Of a stretch of DNA of 32,815 nt, positions 23,552 through 30,247 are shown in pieces. The DNA lies in the NCBI GenBank assembly GCA_036506175.1, contig DASXSE010000043.1:1-32815 (forward strand), read 5' to 3'. The DNA comes from JAIBJP01 sp036506175 (GTDB taxonomy: Bacteria; Actinomycetota; Thermoleophilia; Gaiellales; Gaiellaceae). The notes beneath the pieces are model-generated. The model was not told where the DNA came from and searched no databases. It worked only from the letters and a program-made list of their open reading frames with translations. Both the position numbers and the translations under genes were made by a program. Positions within the stretch are counted from its first letter, which is position 1. Every line of letters starts with the position of its first letter.

Positions 23552-24159
23552 CTGACCTTGGGTCGCGCTGGATCGCGGAGCGAGCGAGTCCCGGTGAGTT
23601 CCGGATTGCTCTGACGGGCGGGACTTCGGTCGGCGCGGTCTACGAGCGTCTGTCCGGAATGGACCTGGACTGGCCGAACTGGCACGTGTGGTGGAGCGAT
23701 GAGCGCGACGTGCCCCCGGACGACGACCTCTCGAACGAAAAGCTCGCGCACGACACGCTGCTCTCCAAGGTCGCGATTCCCGAGGAGCAGATTCATCCGC
23801 TGCGGTCGACCTCGGTCGAGCTTCCCGACCGGTTCGACCTGATCCTCCTCGGGATCGGGCCCGACGGCCACACGGCGTCCCTCTTCCCGGGCAAGCCCGA
23901 GTTGGAGGCGACCGATCCGATCGTCTACGTGCCGGAGCCGGGGTGGGAGCCCTTCGTGCCGCGGTATTCGTTCTCGCTGCCGCTCCTGAACACCGGACCG
24001 GTCGTCGCCTTCGTCGTCGGCGGCGAGAAGAAACAGGACATCTTGGCCCGCGTGCTGGCGGGCGACGAGTCGCTGCCGGCCGCCCGCGTCCACGCACCCG
24101 AGACCTACGTGCTCGCTGACAGAGCGGCCTCCAGCGCCAGCCCCGCACCCAGCACGTAG
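23524..24159 (+). CDS. pgl: 6-phosphogluconolactonase with no canonical start codon
   Basis: The enzyme hydrolyses 6-phosphogluconolactone. Motifs seen are FRIALTGGTSVGAVYERL, WHVWWSDERDVPPDDDLSN and LLGIGPDGHTASLFPG. The first ATG (23659) falls after the conserved ALTGGTS block, so it would remove an essential part. Upstream the frame is open back to a TGA at 23500, yet contains no ATG, GTG or TTG. A purine-rich GAGGAGG (23513-23519) suggests initiation just after it, at ACG 23524 or a nearby codon such as CTT 23530 or GTC 23536; the start given is a guess. A sequencing error or frameshift from opcA is the alternative. The last 55 bases overlap the convergent amidase gene. Confidence 0.85.
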   Translation, partial: TELLVSSDLADLGSRWIAERASPGEFRIALTGGTSVGAVYERLSGMDLDWPNWHVWWSDERDVPPDDDLSNEKLAHDTLLSKVAIPEEQIHPLRSTSVELPDRFDLILLGIGPDGHTASLFPGKPELEATDPIVYVPEPGWEPFVPRYSFSLPLLNTGPVVAFVVGGEKKQDILARVLAGDESLPAARVHAPETYVLADRAASSASPAPST

Positions 24160-25217
24160 CCGTCCGTCCCGCGCCTGCCTGCGAGGGACACGGAAGCCGG
24201 CAAGCCGTCCTCTGCCGCACCGCATGGGAGCGCCAGCGCCGGAGTGCCGACGAAGTTGAACGGATACGTCAGGCGAATCAGCCGTTCGCGGAGGGCGAGG
24301 TCGCCGATGCCGACGGGTGGTGCGACGCATTCCAGCGTCGGAGTCACAACGAGGTCGTAGTCCCCGAAGGCCTCGTTGAGGTCGTCGAGGTAGCGGTCGC
24401 GTGCGCCCTGTGCCTGCTCCACCTCTTCGGGAGACACGGCCAGGCACCGTTCCACCTTGGTGCGCACGTTTTCGCCGTATTCGTCAGCGTGGTCGGCGAA
24501 GAGCTCGCGGTGAACGTCGGCGGCCTCGGCCATGAAGACGGGATACGTGGCGTACTCCGCGAGAGGCAGGTCGACCGACTCGGCGTGAAGGAGCGCCGCC
24601 GCCTCCCCGACGCGGGCCCGGACGAGCGGATCCGCATGTTCGAGCCACGCGACTCCGACCTTGAGCTCGGACAACGCGACGGTCAGCGGCTCGAAGCCGG
24701 GTACGAGCGCTTTCATCATCGCTATACAGCCCGCGACGTCACGAGCCATCGGCCCGCCAGTGTCGTAGCTGGGCGCCAGCGGCCAGCAACCGTCGATCGG
24801 AACGAGACCGTGGGTCGGCTTGAAGCCGACGATTCCACAACAGGCTGCCGGGATGCGGATCGAGCCCGCGCTGTCCGTTCCCAACGCGGCGTCGCAGAGC
24901 CCGGCGGCGAGCGCGGCTGCGGAGCCGCCGCTCGATCCCCCCGGGATCCGGCCGCGGTCGATCGGATTGACGACGTCGCCGTAGTGCGGGTTCTCCGACG
25001 TGATCCCGTAGGCGAACTCGTGCAGGTTGGTCTTCCCGACGATGGCGTAGCCGGCTTCCGCGAGGAGCGTGACCGCGGTCGCCGACCGTTCCGGCACGTG
25101 AGCGCGGAAGATCGCCGAGCCGTACGTCGTGGTCAGCCCGGCCGTGTCGAAGAGATCCTTGACGCCCAGCCGGATGCCGTCGCCAACCTCGTCGGGGACC
25201 GCGAGGAACGCGTTCAG
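24105..25217 (-). CDS. Amidase signature family enzyme, probable CTG or other non-canonical start
   Basis: The family hydrolyses amides with a Ser-cisSer-Lys triad. The Lys is seen in IRLGVKDLFDTAG (K20 if CTG 25217 is the start), the cis-Ser in IPGGSSGGSAAALAAG, and the nucleophile in LGTDSAGSIRIPAA. The first GTG in frame (25097) lies after the catalytic Lys, so translation must begin earlier, but no ATG, GTG or TTG occurs back to an in-frame stop at 25343. CTG 25217, four bases after the TGA of the small membrane protein gene, fits the usual AF motif (LNAFLAV) and possible reinitiation. At about 370 residues it is short for the family. Substrate unknown; a GatA role is unlikely without gatB/gatC nearby. 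Confidence 0.85.
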   Translation of the reverse strand: MNAFLAVPDEVGDGIRLGVKDLFDTAGLTTTYGSAIFRAHVPERSATAVTLLAEAGYAIVGKTNLHEFAYGITSENPHYGDVVNPIDRGRIPGGSSGGSAAALAAGLCDAALGTDSAGSIRIPAACCGIVGFKPTHGLVPIDGCWPLAPSYDTGGPMARDVAGCIAMMKALVPGFEPLTVALSELKVGVAWLEHADPLVRARVGEAAALLHAESVDLPLAEYATYPVFMAEAADVHRELFADHADEYGENVRTKVERCLAVSPEEVEQAQGARDRYLDDLNEAFGDYDLVVTPTLECVAPPVGIGDLALRERLIRLTYPFNFVGTPALALPCGAAEDGLPASVSLAGRRGTDGYVLGAGLALEAALSAST

Positions 25218-25221
25218 GTCG

Positions 25222-25341
25222 TCAGCGCGAGACGACGTTGTAGATCTCGGCGATGAGGATCGAACCGGCGAAGAGGAGGAGCGCCAGGCTGAACAGCGCG
25301 AGACCGAGCCGGACGTTCTTACGTGCGGTCTCGGGGTCCAT
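25222..25341 (-). CDS. 39-residue single-pass membrane protein in the cytochrome oxidase operon
   Basis: From ATG at 25341 (TGA at 25222) the product is 39 residues: a basic N-terminus MDPETARKNVRLG, then one membrane helix of about 20 residues (LALFSLALLLFAGSILIAEI) and a short tail YNVVSR. It starts 10 bases after the ctaB stop and ends just before the amidase coding region. The size, charge pattern and place resemble the small oxidase-associated proteins that follow cta genes in other bacteria, so a role as a small subunit or assembly factor of the caa3 oxidase is plausible but unproven. Confidence 0.7.
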   Translation of the reverse strand: MDPETARKNVRLGLALFSLALLLFAGSILIAEIYNVVSR

Positions 25342-25351
25342 CAGAGCTCCG

Positions 25352-26557
25352 TCAGAGGATGAGCGGGTCGAGGGCCATGGCGACGAAGAGGAGCGCGAGG
25401 TACGCAAGTGAGAAGCTGAAGAGGCGTCGTGCCCTGACTGGGGTCGTTTCGCGCCGCAACGCGAGGGCCAGCCCGATGAACGCGGCCCCGAGCACGATCG
25501 CCGTTCCCAGATAGACCCAGCCGACCGTGCGCCAAACGACCGGAAGGAGCGAGATCGCAACGAGAAGGAGCGTGTACCGCAAGATCGAGCGGGCTGTCTC
25601 CGTTTCCCCCTTCACGACCGGCAGCATCGGCACGCGCGCCGCCTCGTAGTCCCGCCGGATCAGCAACGCCAACGCCCAGAAATGGGGCGGCGTCCAGTAG
25701 AAGACGATCAGGAACAGGAAGAGGGCGGGAAGCGTGAGGTTCCCGGTGACGGCCGCCCAGCCCACGAGAGGCGGGACGGCGCCGGCTGCACCGCCGATGA
25801 CGATGTTCTGGGGGGTCGAGCGCTTCAGGTAGCGCGTGTAGACCACGACGTAGAACAGGTTTCCCGCCACTGCGAGTAGGGCTGCCAAGACGTTGACGAA
25901 GCTCGCGAGCACCACGAACGACAGCGCCGACAGGGCGACGCCGAACTCAAGTGCTCGTTCGGGGGTGACGCGTCCCGCCGCGACCGGTCGCCTGTCCGTG
26001 CGGCGCATGTGGGCGTCGAGGTCGCGGTCGAAGACGTGGTTCAGCGCGCTCGCGCCTCCGCATGCGAGCGCCAGGCCACCGAGGGTCGCCGCGAGGAGAC
26101 CTGCGCTCGGCACTCCTTGCGCCCCGACGAACATCCCTCCGGCCGCGGTGAGCAGGAGCAGGGCCATGATGCGCGGCTTCGTCAGGGTGAGGTAGTCACG
26201 CAACGAGGAACGGTGTGCGGGCCGCCGTCCCGAATACGCTCGGAATGCCGATGCCGTCGCCACCGAGCTCGCAGCGAGCGCACTCGCGCCCAGCGCGAGG
26301 TGGATGCCTGTCGGCGCGCCCGCCAACGCCGCAATCCCCGCTGCCGAAAAGAGGCCGAATGAAGCGCACGCCGAGACGAGCAGCCGGGGGCGATCCGGGT
26401 GCGCGAGCCGGGCCATGACGACGACGCCGGCCAAGAGAGCGAGCGTCACGTGCGCGGCGACGTCGTGTGCGAGCGCCCACTCGCCCGTTGTGACGACGAG
26501 CGCCACACCGGCCGTGGCGGCCAAGGACGTAAGCCGGTACCAGGGGCCGGGTCTCAC
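25352..26557 (-). CDS. ctaB: Heme O synthase (CtaB) with an N-terminal four-helix, CtaA-like extension
   Basis: The membrane enzyme adds a farnesyl chain to heme B, giving heme O for the oxidase. The 401-residue protein starts at GTG 26557, whose GTGA overlaps the ctaD stop, with GGGAG upstream. The UbiA/CtaB domain starts near residue 119 with LTKPRIMALLLLT, then NHVFDRDLDAHMRRTDRRP (the diphosphate/Mg motif), YTRYLKRSTPQNIVIGG and FYWTPPHFWALAL. Residues 1-110 add about four hydrophobic helices with His31/His36 at the start of helix 2 and His86 in helix 4, the pattern of one half of the heme A synthase CtaA. No complete ctaA is in the window. CtaB alone is usually about 300 residues. Confidence 0.93.
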   Translation of the reverse strand: MRPGPWYRLTSLAATAGVALVVTTGEWALAHDVAAHVTLALLAGVVVMARLAHPDRPRLLVSACASFGLFSAAGIAALAGAPTGIHLALGASALAASSVATASAFRAYSGRRPAHRSSLRDYLTLTKPRIMALLLLTAAGGMFVGAQGVPSAGLLAATLGGLALACGGASALNHVFDRDLDAHMRRTDRRPVAAGRVTPERALEFGVALSALSFVVLASFVNVLAALLAVAGNLFYVVVYTRYLKRSTPQNIVIGGAAGAVPPLVGWAAVTGNLTLPALFLFLIVFYWTPPHFWALALLIRRDYEAARVPMLPVVKGETETARSILRYTLLLVAISLLPVVWRTVGWVYLGTAIVLGAAFIGLALALRRETTPVRARRLFSFSLAYLALLFVAMALDPLIL

Positions 26558-28185
26558 CGGCGCTGCTCCCTGAGGCGCAAGCGTAGATCGCGTAGAGGGC
26601 GCGGGCTGGCCACGTACGGAACGCGATCGAAGTTGTGGGGGGCTGGCGGGGAGGTCGCGAACCATTCGAGGGTATCCGCGGTCCACGGGTCGCTGCCGAC
26701 CCGCGGTCCTTTCCGCCAGCTGCGTACTGCGTTTACGAGAAAGACGAGGATCGCGACGCCCATGATGAAGGAGCCGATCGTGGAGACGAGGTTGTACCAC
26801 TCGAAGAGCCCGTGCCGCTGGTAGGTGTAGACGCGACGCGGCATTCCCATGAGGCCCAGCATGTGCTGTGGCAAGAAGGTGGCGTTGAAGCCGACGAACA
26901 TGAGCCAGAAGTGGATCTGTGCCAGCCGCTCGTCGTACATCCGGCCGGTGATCTTCGGGAACCAGTAGTAGAGGCCCGCGAAGATCCCGAAGACGGTCCC
27001 TCCGAAGAGGACGTAGTGCAGGTGCGCGACGACGTAATAGGTGTCCTGCGCCTGGTAGTCGATCGGGAAAGCCGCGAGCATGATTCCCGAGAGGCCGCCC
27101 ATCGTGAAAAGGCCGATAAAGCCGAGCGCGAAGAGCAGCGGGGCGCGGAACCAGAGCTGGCCCCGCCAGAGCGTTGCGAGCCAGTTGAAGATCTTTATGG
27201 CGGTCGGCACCGCGACCGAGAAGGACGTGATCAGGAACCAGCCCTGCAGCCACGTGGGGAGCCCGACGGTGAACATGTGGTGGGCCCAGACCAGCATGCT
27301 CGCGAATGCAATGCCGATGGTCGAGAAGGCGATCGCCTTGTAGCCGAAGATCGGCTTGCGCGAGAAGATGGGGATGACCTCCGAGATCATCCCCATCGCC
27401 GGCAGGACCATGATGTAGACCTCGGGGTGGCCGAAGAACCAGAACATGTGCTGCCAGAGCAGCGAGCCGCCGTTGTCGGGAGCGAAGAAGGCCGTCCCCG
27501 TCTGCCGGTCGAGGAGTAGGAGGGTGGCGGCCGCCGAGATCGTCGGCAAGGCGAGGATGAGCAACACGGCGTAGGCCTCGATCGTCCAGATGAAGAGCGG
27601 GATGCGCATCCACGTCATCCCCGGCGCGCGCATGTTGTGGATGGTCACGACGAAGTTGATCGCCCCAGCGAGCGAGGCCAGCGACGTCAGATGGATGCCG
27701 AGGATCCAGAGGTCCTGGCCGTGGCCTGGGCTGAACGCCTCGCTCGAGAGGGGCACGTAGGACGTCCACCCGGCCTTGGCCGCGCCTCCCGAAGCGAAGA
27801 AACTGAAGAGGACGACGAGGCCGCCCAGGAGGAAGAGCCAGTAGGACGCGGCGTTCAGGCGCGGGAAGGCCATGTCCCGTGCCCCGATCATCAAAGGCAC
27901 GAGGTAGTTCCCGAACCCGGCGAGGATCGGGACAACGAAGAGGAAGATCATCGACGTCCCGTGGATCGTGAAGAGCTCGTTGTAGGTGTCGCGCGTGATG
28001 ATGTGGTTGTCCGCTTGCGAGAGCTGGACCCGCATCAGGAGCGCCATCACGCCCGCGGCGATGAAGAAGCCGAATGCGGTCACGATGTAGAGCACGCCGA
28101 TCCGCTTGTGGTCGACCGTCGTCACCCAACCGACGACGCGGCCTTCCTTCCACGTGGGGGCGAGCGTCTCGGTCCTAACCGCCAC
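26554..28185 (-). CDS. ctaD: Cytochrome c oxidase subunit I
   Basis: The catalytic membrane subunit holds heme a, heme a3 and CuB and pumps protons while reducing oxygen. From GTG 28185 it has 543 residues and twelve hydrophobic helices. The ligands are visible: the low-spin heme His in FTIHGTSMIFL, the CuB His and linked Tyr in WFFGHPEVYIMVLP, the CuB His pair in WAHHMF, and the two heme His in VVAHLHYVLFGG. AAAGGGG lies upstream of the GTG, which overlaps the ctaC end by 11 bases; a longer frame to 28254 would lie inside ctaC and is not favoured. Operon: ctaC-ctaD-ctaB. Confidence 0.96.
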   Translation of the reverse strand: MAVRTETLAPTWKEGRVVGWVTTVDHKRIGVLYIVTAFGFFIAAGVMALLMRVQLSQADNHIITRDTYNELFTIHGTSMIFLFVVPILAGFGNYLVPLMIGARDMAFPRLNAASYWLFLLGGLVVLFSFFASGGAAKAGWTSYVPLSSEAFSPGHGQDLWILGIHLTSLASLAGAINFVVTIHNMRAPGMTWMRIPLFIWTIEAYAVLLILALPTISAAATLLLLDRQTGTAFFAPDNGGSLLWQHMFWFFGHPEVYIMVLPAMGMISEVIPIFSRKPIFGYKAIAFSTIGIAFASMLVWAHHMFTVGLPTWLQGWFLITSFSVAVPTAIKIFNWLATLWRGQLWFRAPLLFALGFIGLFTMGGLSGIMLAAFPIDYQAQDTYYVVAHLHYVLFGGTVFGIFAGLYYWFPKITGRMYDERLAQIHFWLMFVGFNATFLPQHMLGLMGMPRRVYTYQRHGLFEWYNLVSTIGSFIMGVAILVFLVNAVRSWRKGPRVGSDPWTADTLEWFATSPPAPHNFDRVPYVASPRPLRDLRLRLREQRR

Positions 28186-29179
28186 TCTGCGTTTGCCCCT
28201 TTCCGGACAGCTCTGGTGTCGCCTTGATGTAGGCGATGAGAGAGTCGTACTCATGCCCGTTCCAGCCGATTCCGACGGGCGGCATGTAACTCGGGAACTG
28301 AGCCGTGTCCTGGCCCTGGCTGAGCAGCTTGATCAGTCCCTGGCGGTTCGCCAGCGTGCCTTTACCGGCGATCGGCGGGCCCACCAAACCTTGGCCGGTG
28401 AAGCCGTGGCACTTGGCGCACACGGCGGTCCATACCTCCTTGCCGAGGTCGGCCGCCGACATGGACGCCTGCTGCTGGACCCATGATTCGTAGGCGCCCG
28501 AGTCCAGAACCGTCACGCGCGTGTACATGACCGCGTGTTGCACGCCGCAGAGCTCGGCGCACTGGCCCACCCACGTGCCTGTCTTCTCGGGCTTGAAGTG
28601 CAGGATGTTGGTCTGGCCTGCGATCGCGTCCATCTTCCCCGTCAGAGGCGGCACCCACCAGCTGTGGTTGACGTCCTTCGTCGTGATCTCGAGTGAGACC
28701 GTTCTCCCGACGGGCAGGTAGAGATCGTCGAGGGAGATCGCCCCGTTCGGGTAGACGTATTGCCAGTAGAACTGGTGCGCCTCCACGCGCACGCGGAGCG
28801 GTTCGGTGACGTTCGTGTTCGCTCGAACGGCGGGGATCCGCGCGAAGACGAAGACCGCGATGGCGAGCAGGATGAGCGCCGGAATGATCGTCCAAATGAT
28901 CTCGAGCCGTGTGTTTCCATGGATTTGGGGGCCCTCGGCGTCGGGAGGCGTCCCGCGCCGGCGCCGGAAGCGGATGACGAAAAGAATCAGCGACGTCTCG
29001 ACTCCGACGAAGACGATCGCGCAGATGATGAAGACGACCCAGTAGATCTGGCTGATGGTCTGGCCGCTGTCGGTCTGGGGCGTCGGCGGCCCGATCCCCC
29101 CAGGGGCCGCGACTGCTGCACCTGCGCTCGCGAGCGCGAGTACGAGGGCAAGCAAAAGCACGAGCGGGCGCCTCGGCAT
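28175..29179 (-). CDS. ctaC: Cytochrome c oxidase subunit II with fused cytochrome c domain (caa3 type)
   Basis: From ATG 29179 the protein has 334 residues. It has a signal peptide (PLVLLLALVLALASAGAAVAA), two membrane helices (IYWVVFIICAIVFVG... and IIWTIIPALILLAIAVFVF), then the cupredoxin domain with the CuA ligands: His in VNHSWW and the set GQCAELCGVQHAVM (two Cys, His, Met). The C-terminus is a class I cytochrome c domain with the heme site CAKCH and a distal Met in FPSYMPPVG. It receives electrons from cytochrome c and passes them to CtaD. A GTG at 29227 is possible but would put a strong inverted repeat inside the coding region and a signal peptide 20 residues from the start. No ctaE is seen in the window. 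Confidence 0.96.
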   Translation of the reverse strand: MPRRPLVLLLALVLALASAGAAVAAPGGIGPPTPQTDSGQTISQIYWVVFIICAIVFVGVETSLILFVIRFRRRRGTPPDAEGPQIHGNTRLEIIWTIIPALILLAIAVFVFARIPAVRANTNVTEPLRVRVEAHQFYWQYVYPNGAISLDDLYLPVGRTVSLEITTKDVNHSWWVPPLTGKMDAIAGQTNILHFKPEKTGTWVGQCAELCGVQHAVMYTRVTVLDSGAYESWVQQQASMSAADLGKEVWTAVCAKCHGFTGQGLVGPPIAGKGTLANRQGLIKLLSQGQDTAQFPSYMPPVGIGWNGHEYDSLIAYIKATPELSGKGQTQSGG

Positions 29180-29198
29180 CGGCCGGAGGATTCTAAAT

Positions 29199-29216
29199 GT
29201 CCCTCGAACGAGGGAC
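29199..29216. promoter_or_regulatory. Inverted repeat just upstream of ctaC
   Basis: GTCCCTCG (29199-29206) and CGAGGGAC (29209-29216) form a perfect inverted repeat with a two-base centre (AA on the plus strand), 20 bases before the ctaC ATG at 29179. The short spacer fits a dimeric repressor operator better than an RNA hairpin. If the GTG at 29227 were the true start, it would be coding. Confidence 0.4.
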
Positions 29217-29259
29217 TTACCTTTCACCCGTTTTGTGGTTCAGTGCGAATAACGCCAGT

Positions 29260-29273
29260 ACCTCTTTTGAGGT
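29260..29273. other. Small hairpin ACCTC-TTTT-GAGGT in the ctaC upstream region
   Basis: A perfect five-base stem with a TTTT loop in the 200-base region between ctaC and the gene at 29381. It is surrounded by the most AT-rich stretch here, where the ctaC promoter should lie, but I see no convincing -35/-10 pair. Confidence 0.3.
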
Positions 29274-29320
29274 GTTGCCGGGAAAACGGGGAACGGGTTT
29301 CGCGCGCCGAGGGGAGGCGG

Positions 29321-29345
29321 CGGGGGAGCCGGCAAGGCTCCCCCG
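29321..29345. other. Strong GC hairpin upstream of the gene at 29381
   Basis: CGGGGGAGCC (29321-29330) pairs perfectly with GGCTCCCCCG (29336-29345), loop GGCAA: a 10-bp stem. A second stem, CCCCTC (29347-29352) with GAGGGG (29360-29365), follows at once. Both lie in the leader of the gene at 29381 if transcription starts upstream. No T-run follows, so attenuator, insulator and mRNA-stability roles are all open. Confidence 0.45.
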
Positions 29346-29380
29346 ACCCCTCCGTTTCAGAGGGGCTCTAAGGTCTCACC

Positions 29381-29680
29381 GTGACCGAGGCGTGGCGAGT
29401 CCCGCTTCCGCCGGCGGTGCAGGAGCCGTTCGAGGTTTTCGTCAACGGCGTCCCGCAACGCGCCGGCGCCGACTACGAGCTGCGTGGGCGCGAGCTCTTC
29501 TTCTCGAAGCCGCTGGCGAAGGAAGGCCGCCTGGGGACCGTCCGCTGGCTCTCGATCTTCCTCGGCATTGCCGGGACGTACCGCAAGAACGACAGCGTCG
29601 ACGTCGTCTTCGAGCTCGGTGGGCAGCGGACGGTGGCGACCGGCCTGCCGATCATTCCACCGCATCCGCGGTCAGAGTGA
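29381..29680 (+). CDS. Small conserved-looking hypothetical protein
   Basis: The protein has 99 residues from GTG 29381, is soluble and predicted beta-rich: FEVFVNGVPQRAGADYELRG, then RELFFSKPL and a Trp/Gly-rich GTVRWLSIFLGIAGTYRKND, ending in a strand with DSVDVVFELGGQ. The VNGVPQ...DYELRGRELFF pattern (a name-then-value beta hairpin) gives it the look of a small adhesive or binding beta domain, but I assign no function. It is divergent from the oxidase operon and its last 29 bases overlap the convergent DUF4395 gene. Confidence 0.7.
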   Translation: MTEAWRVPLPPAVQEPFEVFVNGVPQRAGADYELRGRELFFSKPLAKEGRLGTVRWLSIFLGIAGTYRKNDSVDVVFELGGQRTVATGLPIIPPHPRSE

Positions 29681-30158
29681 CGCGGGCTTGGCTAGGGGCG
29701 CACGTCTCGCAGAGCTCGACGCCCCGCACGCGGGCGATAAGCCTGTAGATCTGACAGCCGACGCAGAATCCGGTCGCGGCCGACAGGAGTGCGAGTCCTG
29801 CGACGAGGAGCCCGAGCGCCCATCCGAGGACGTGGAATCCGACTGCGTGGAAGACGGTCGCCGACCCGAGGACCGCGACGCCGATCATGTTGGCGAAACG
29901 GGGCGGGCGGGCGTCCTCCACCGGCCCCTCCCCGACCCGCGGCTGCACCACCTCGAAGTAGAACACGCACGGGAGGCACCAGCGTCGTCCAAGCGTGAGG
30001 CCTACCGCGAGCTGGGCGGCGAGCAGGCCGAGCAAAGGCCACCAGCCGGTCAGGAAGCCGACGAGCGCGAGGATCCCGACGGTTCCCTGCATGAAGCGAG
30101 GGCCGCGCGCATCGATCACGTCGAGGTCCCGATACGGATCGGCAAGACGTTGCTTCAT
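29652..30158 (-). CDS. DUF4395 family membrane protein
   Basis: The 168-residue protein has about four hydrophobic helices in two pairs. It carries the DUF4395 features: an N-terminal DARGPRFMQG, a RRWCLPCVFYFEV Cys pair between the helix pairs, GFCVGCQIY near the last helix, and ELCETC at the end. The three CxxC-like pairs suggest a redox or metal role; in other genomes DUF4395 genes often sit near thioredoxin or rhodanese genes, though none is seen here. The ATG at 30158 is the only sensible start; no ribosome site is evident. It is divergent from sucA. Confidence 0.85.
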   Translation of the reverse strand: MKQRLADPYRDLDVIDARGPRFMQGTVGILALVGFLTGWWPLLGLLAAQLAVGLTLGRRWCLPCVFYFEVVQPRVGEGPVEDARPPRFANMIGVAVLGSATVFHAVGFHVLGWALGLLVAGLALLSAATGFCVGCQIYRLIARVRGVELCETCAPSQARVTLTADAVE

Positions 30159-30247
30159 TTTGGAAAGTTATCAGTGAACGAACGCCCCTGTCCCGGCAGG
30201 CGAACGGGAAGTAACAGGAAGCGCTATCGCTATGCTCAGAGTAAGTC

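Noticed and set aside
25352..28153. A single 933-residue protein on the minus strand
   Set aside because: Its first two thirds are an out-of-frame reading of ctaD; only the part from GTG 26557 is ctaB.
28186..28254. ctaD start at 28254
   Set aside because: The added 23 residues are a shifted reading of the ctaC C-terminus with no subunit I features.
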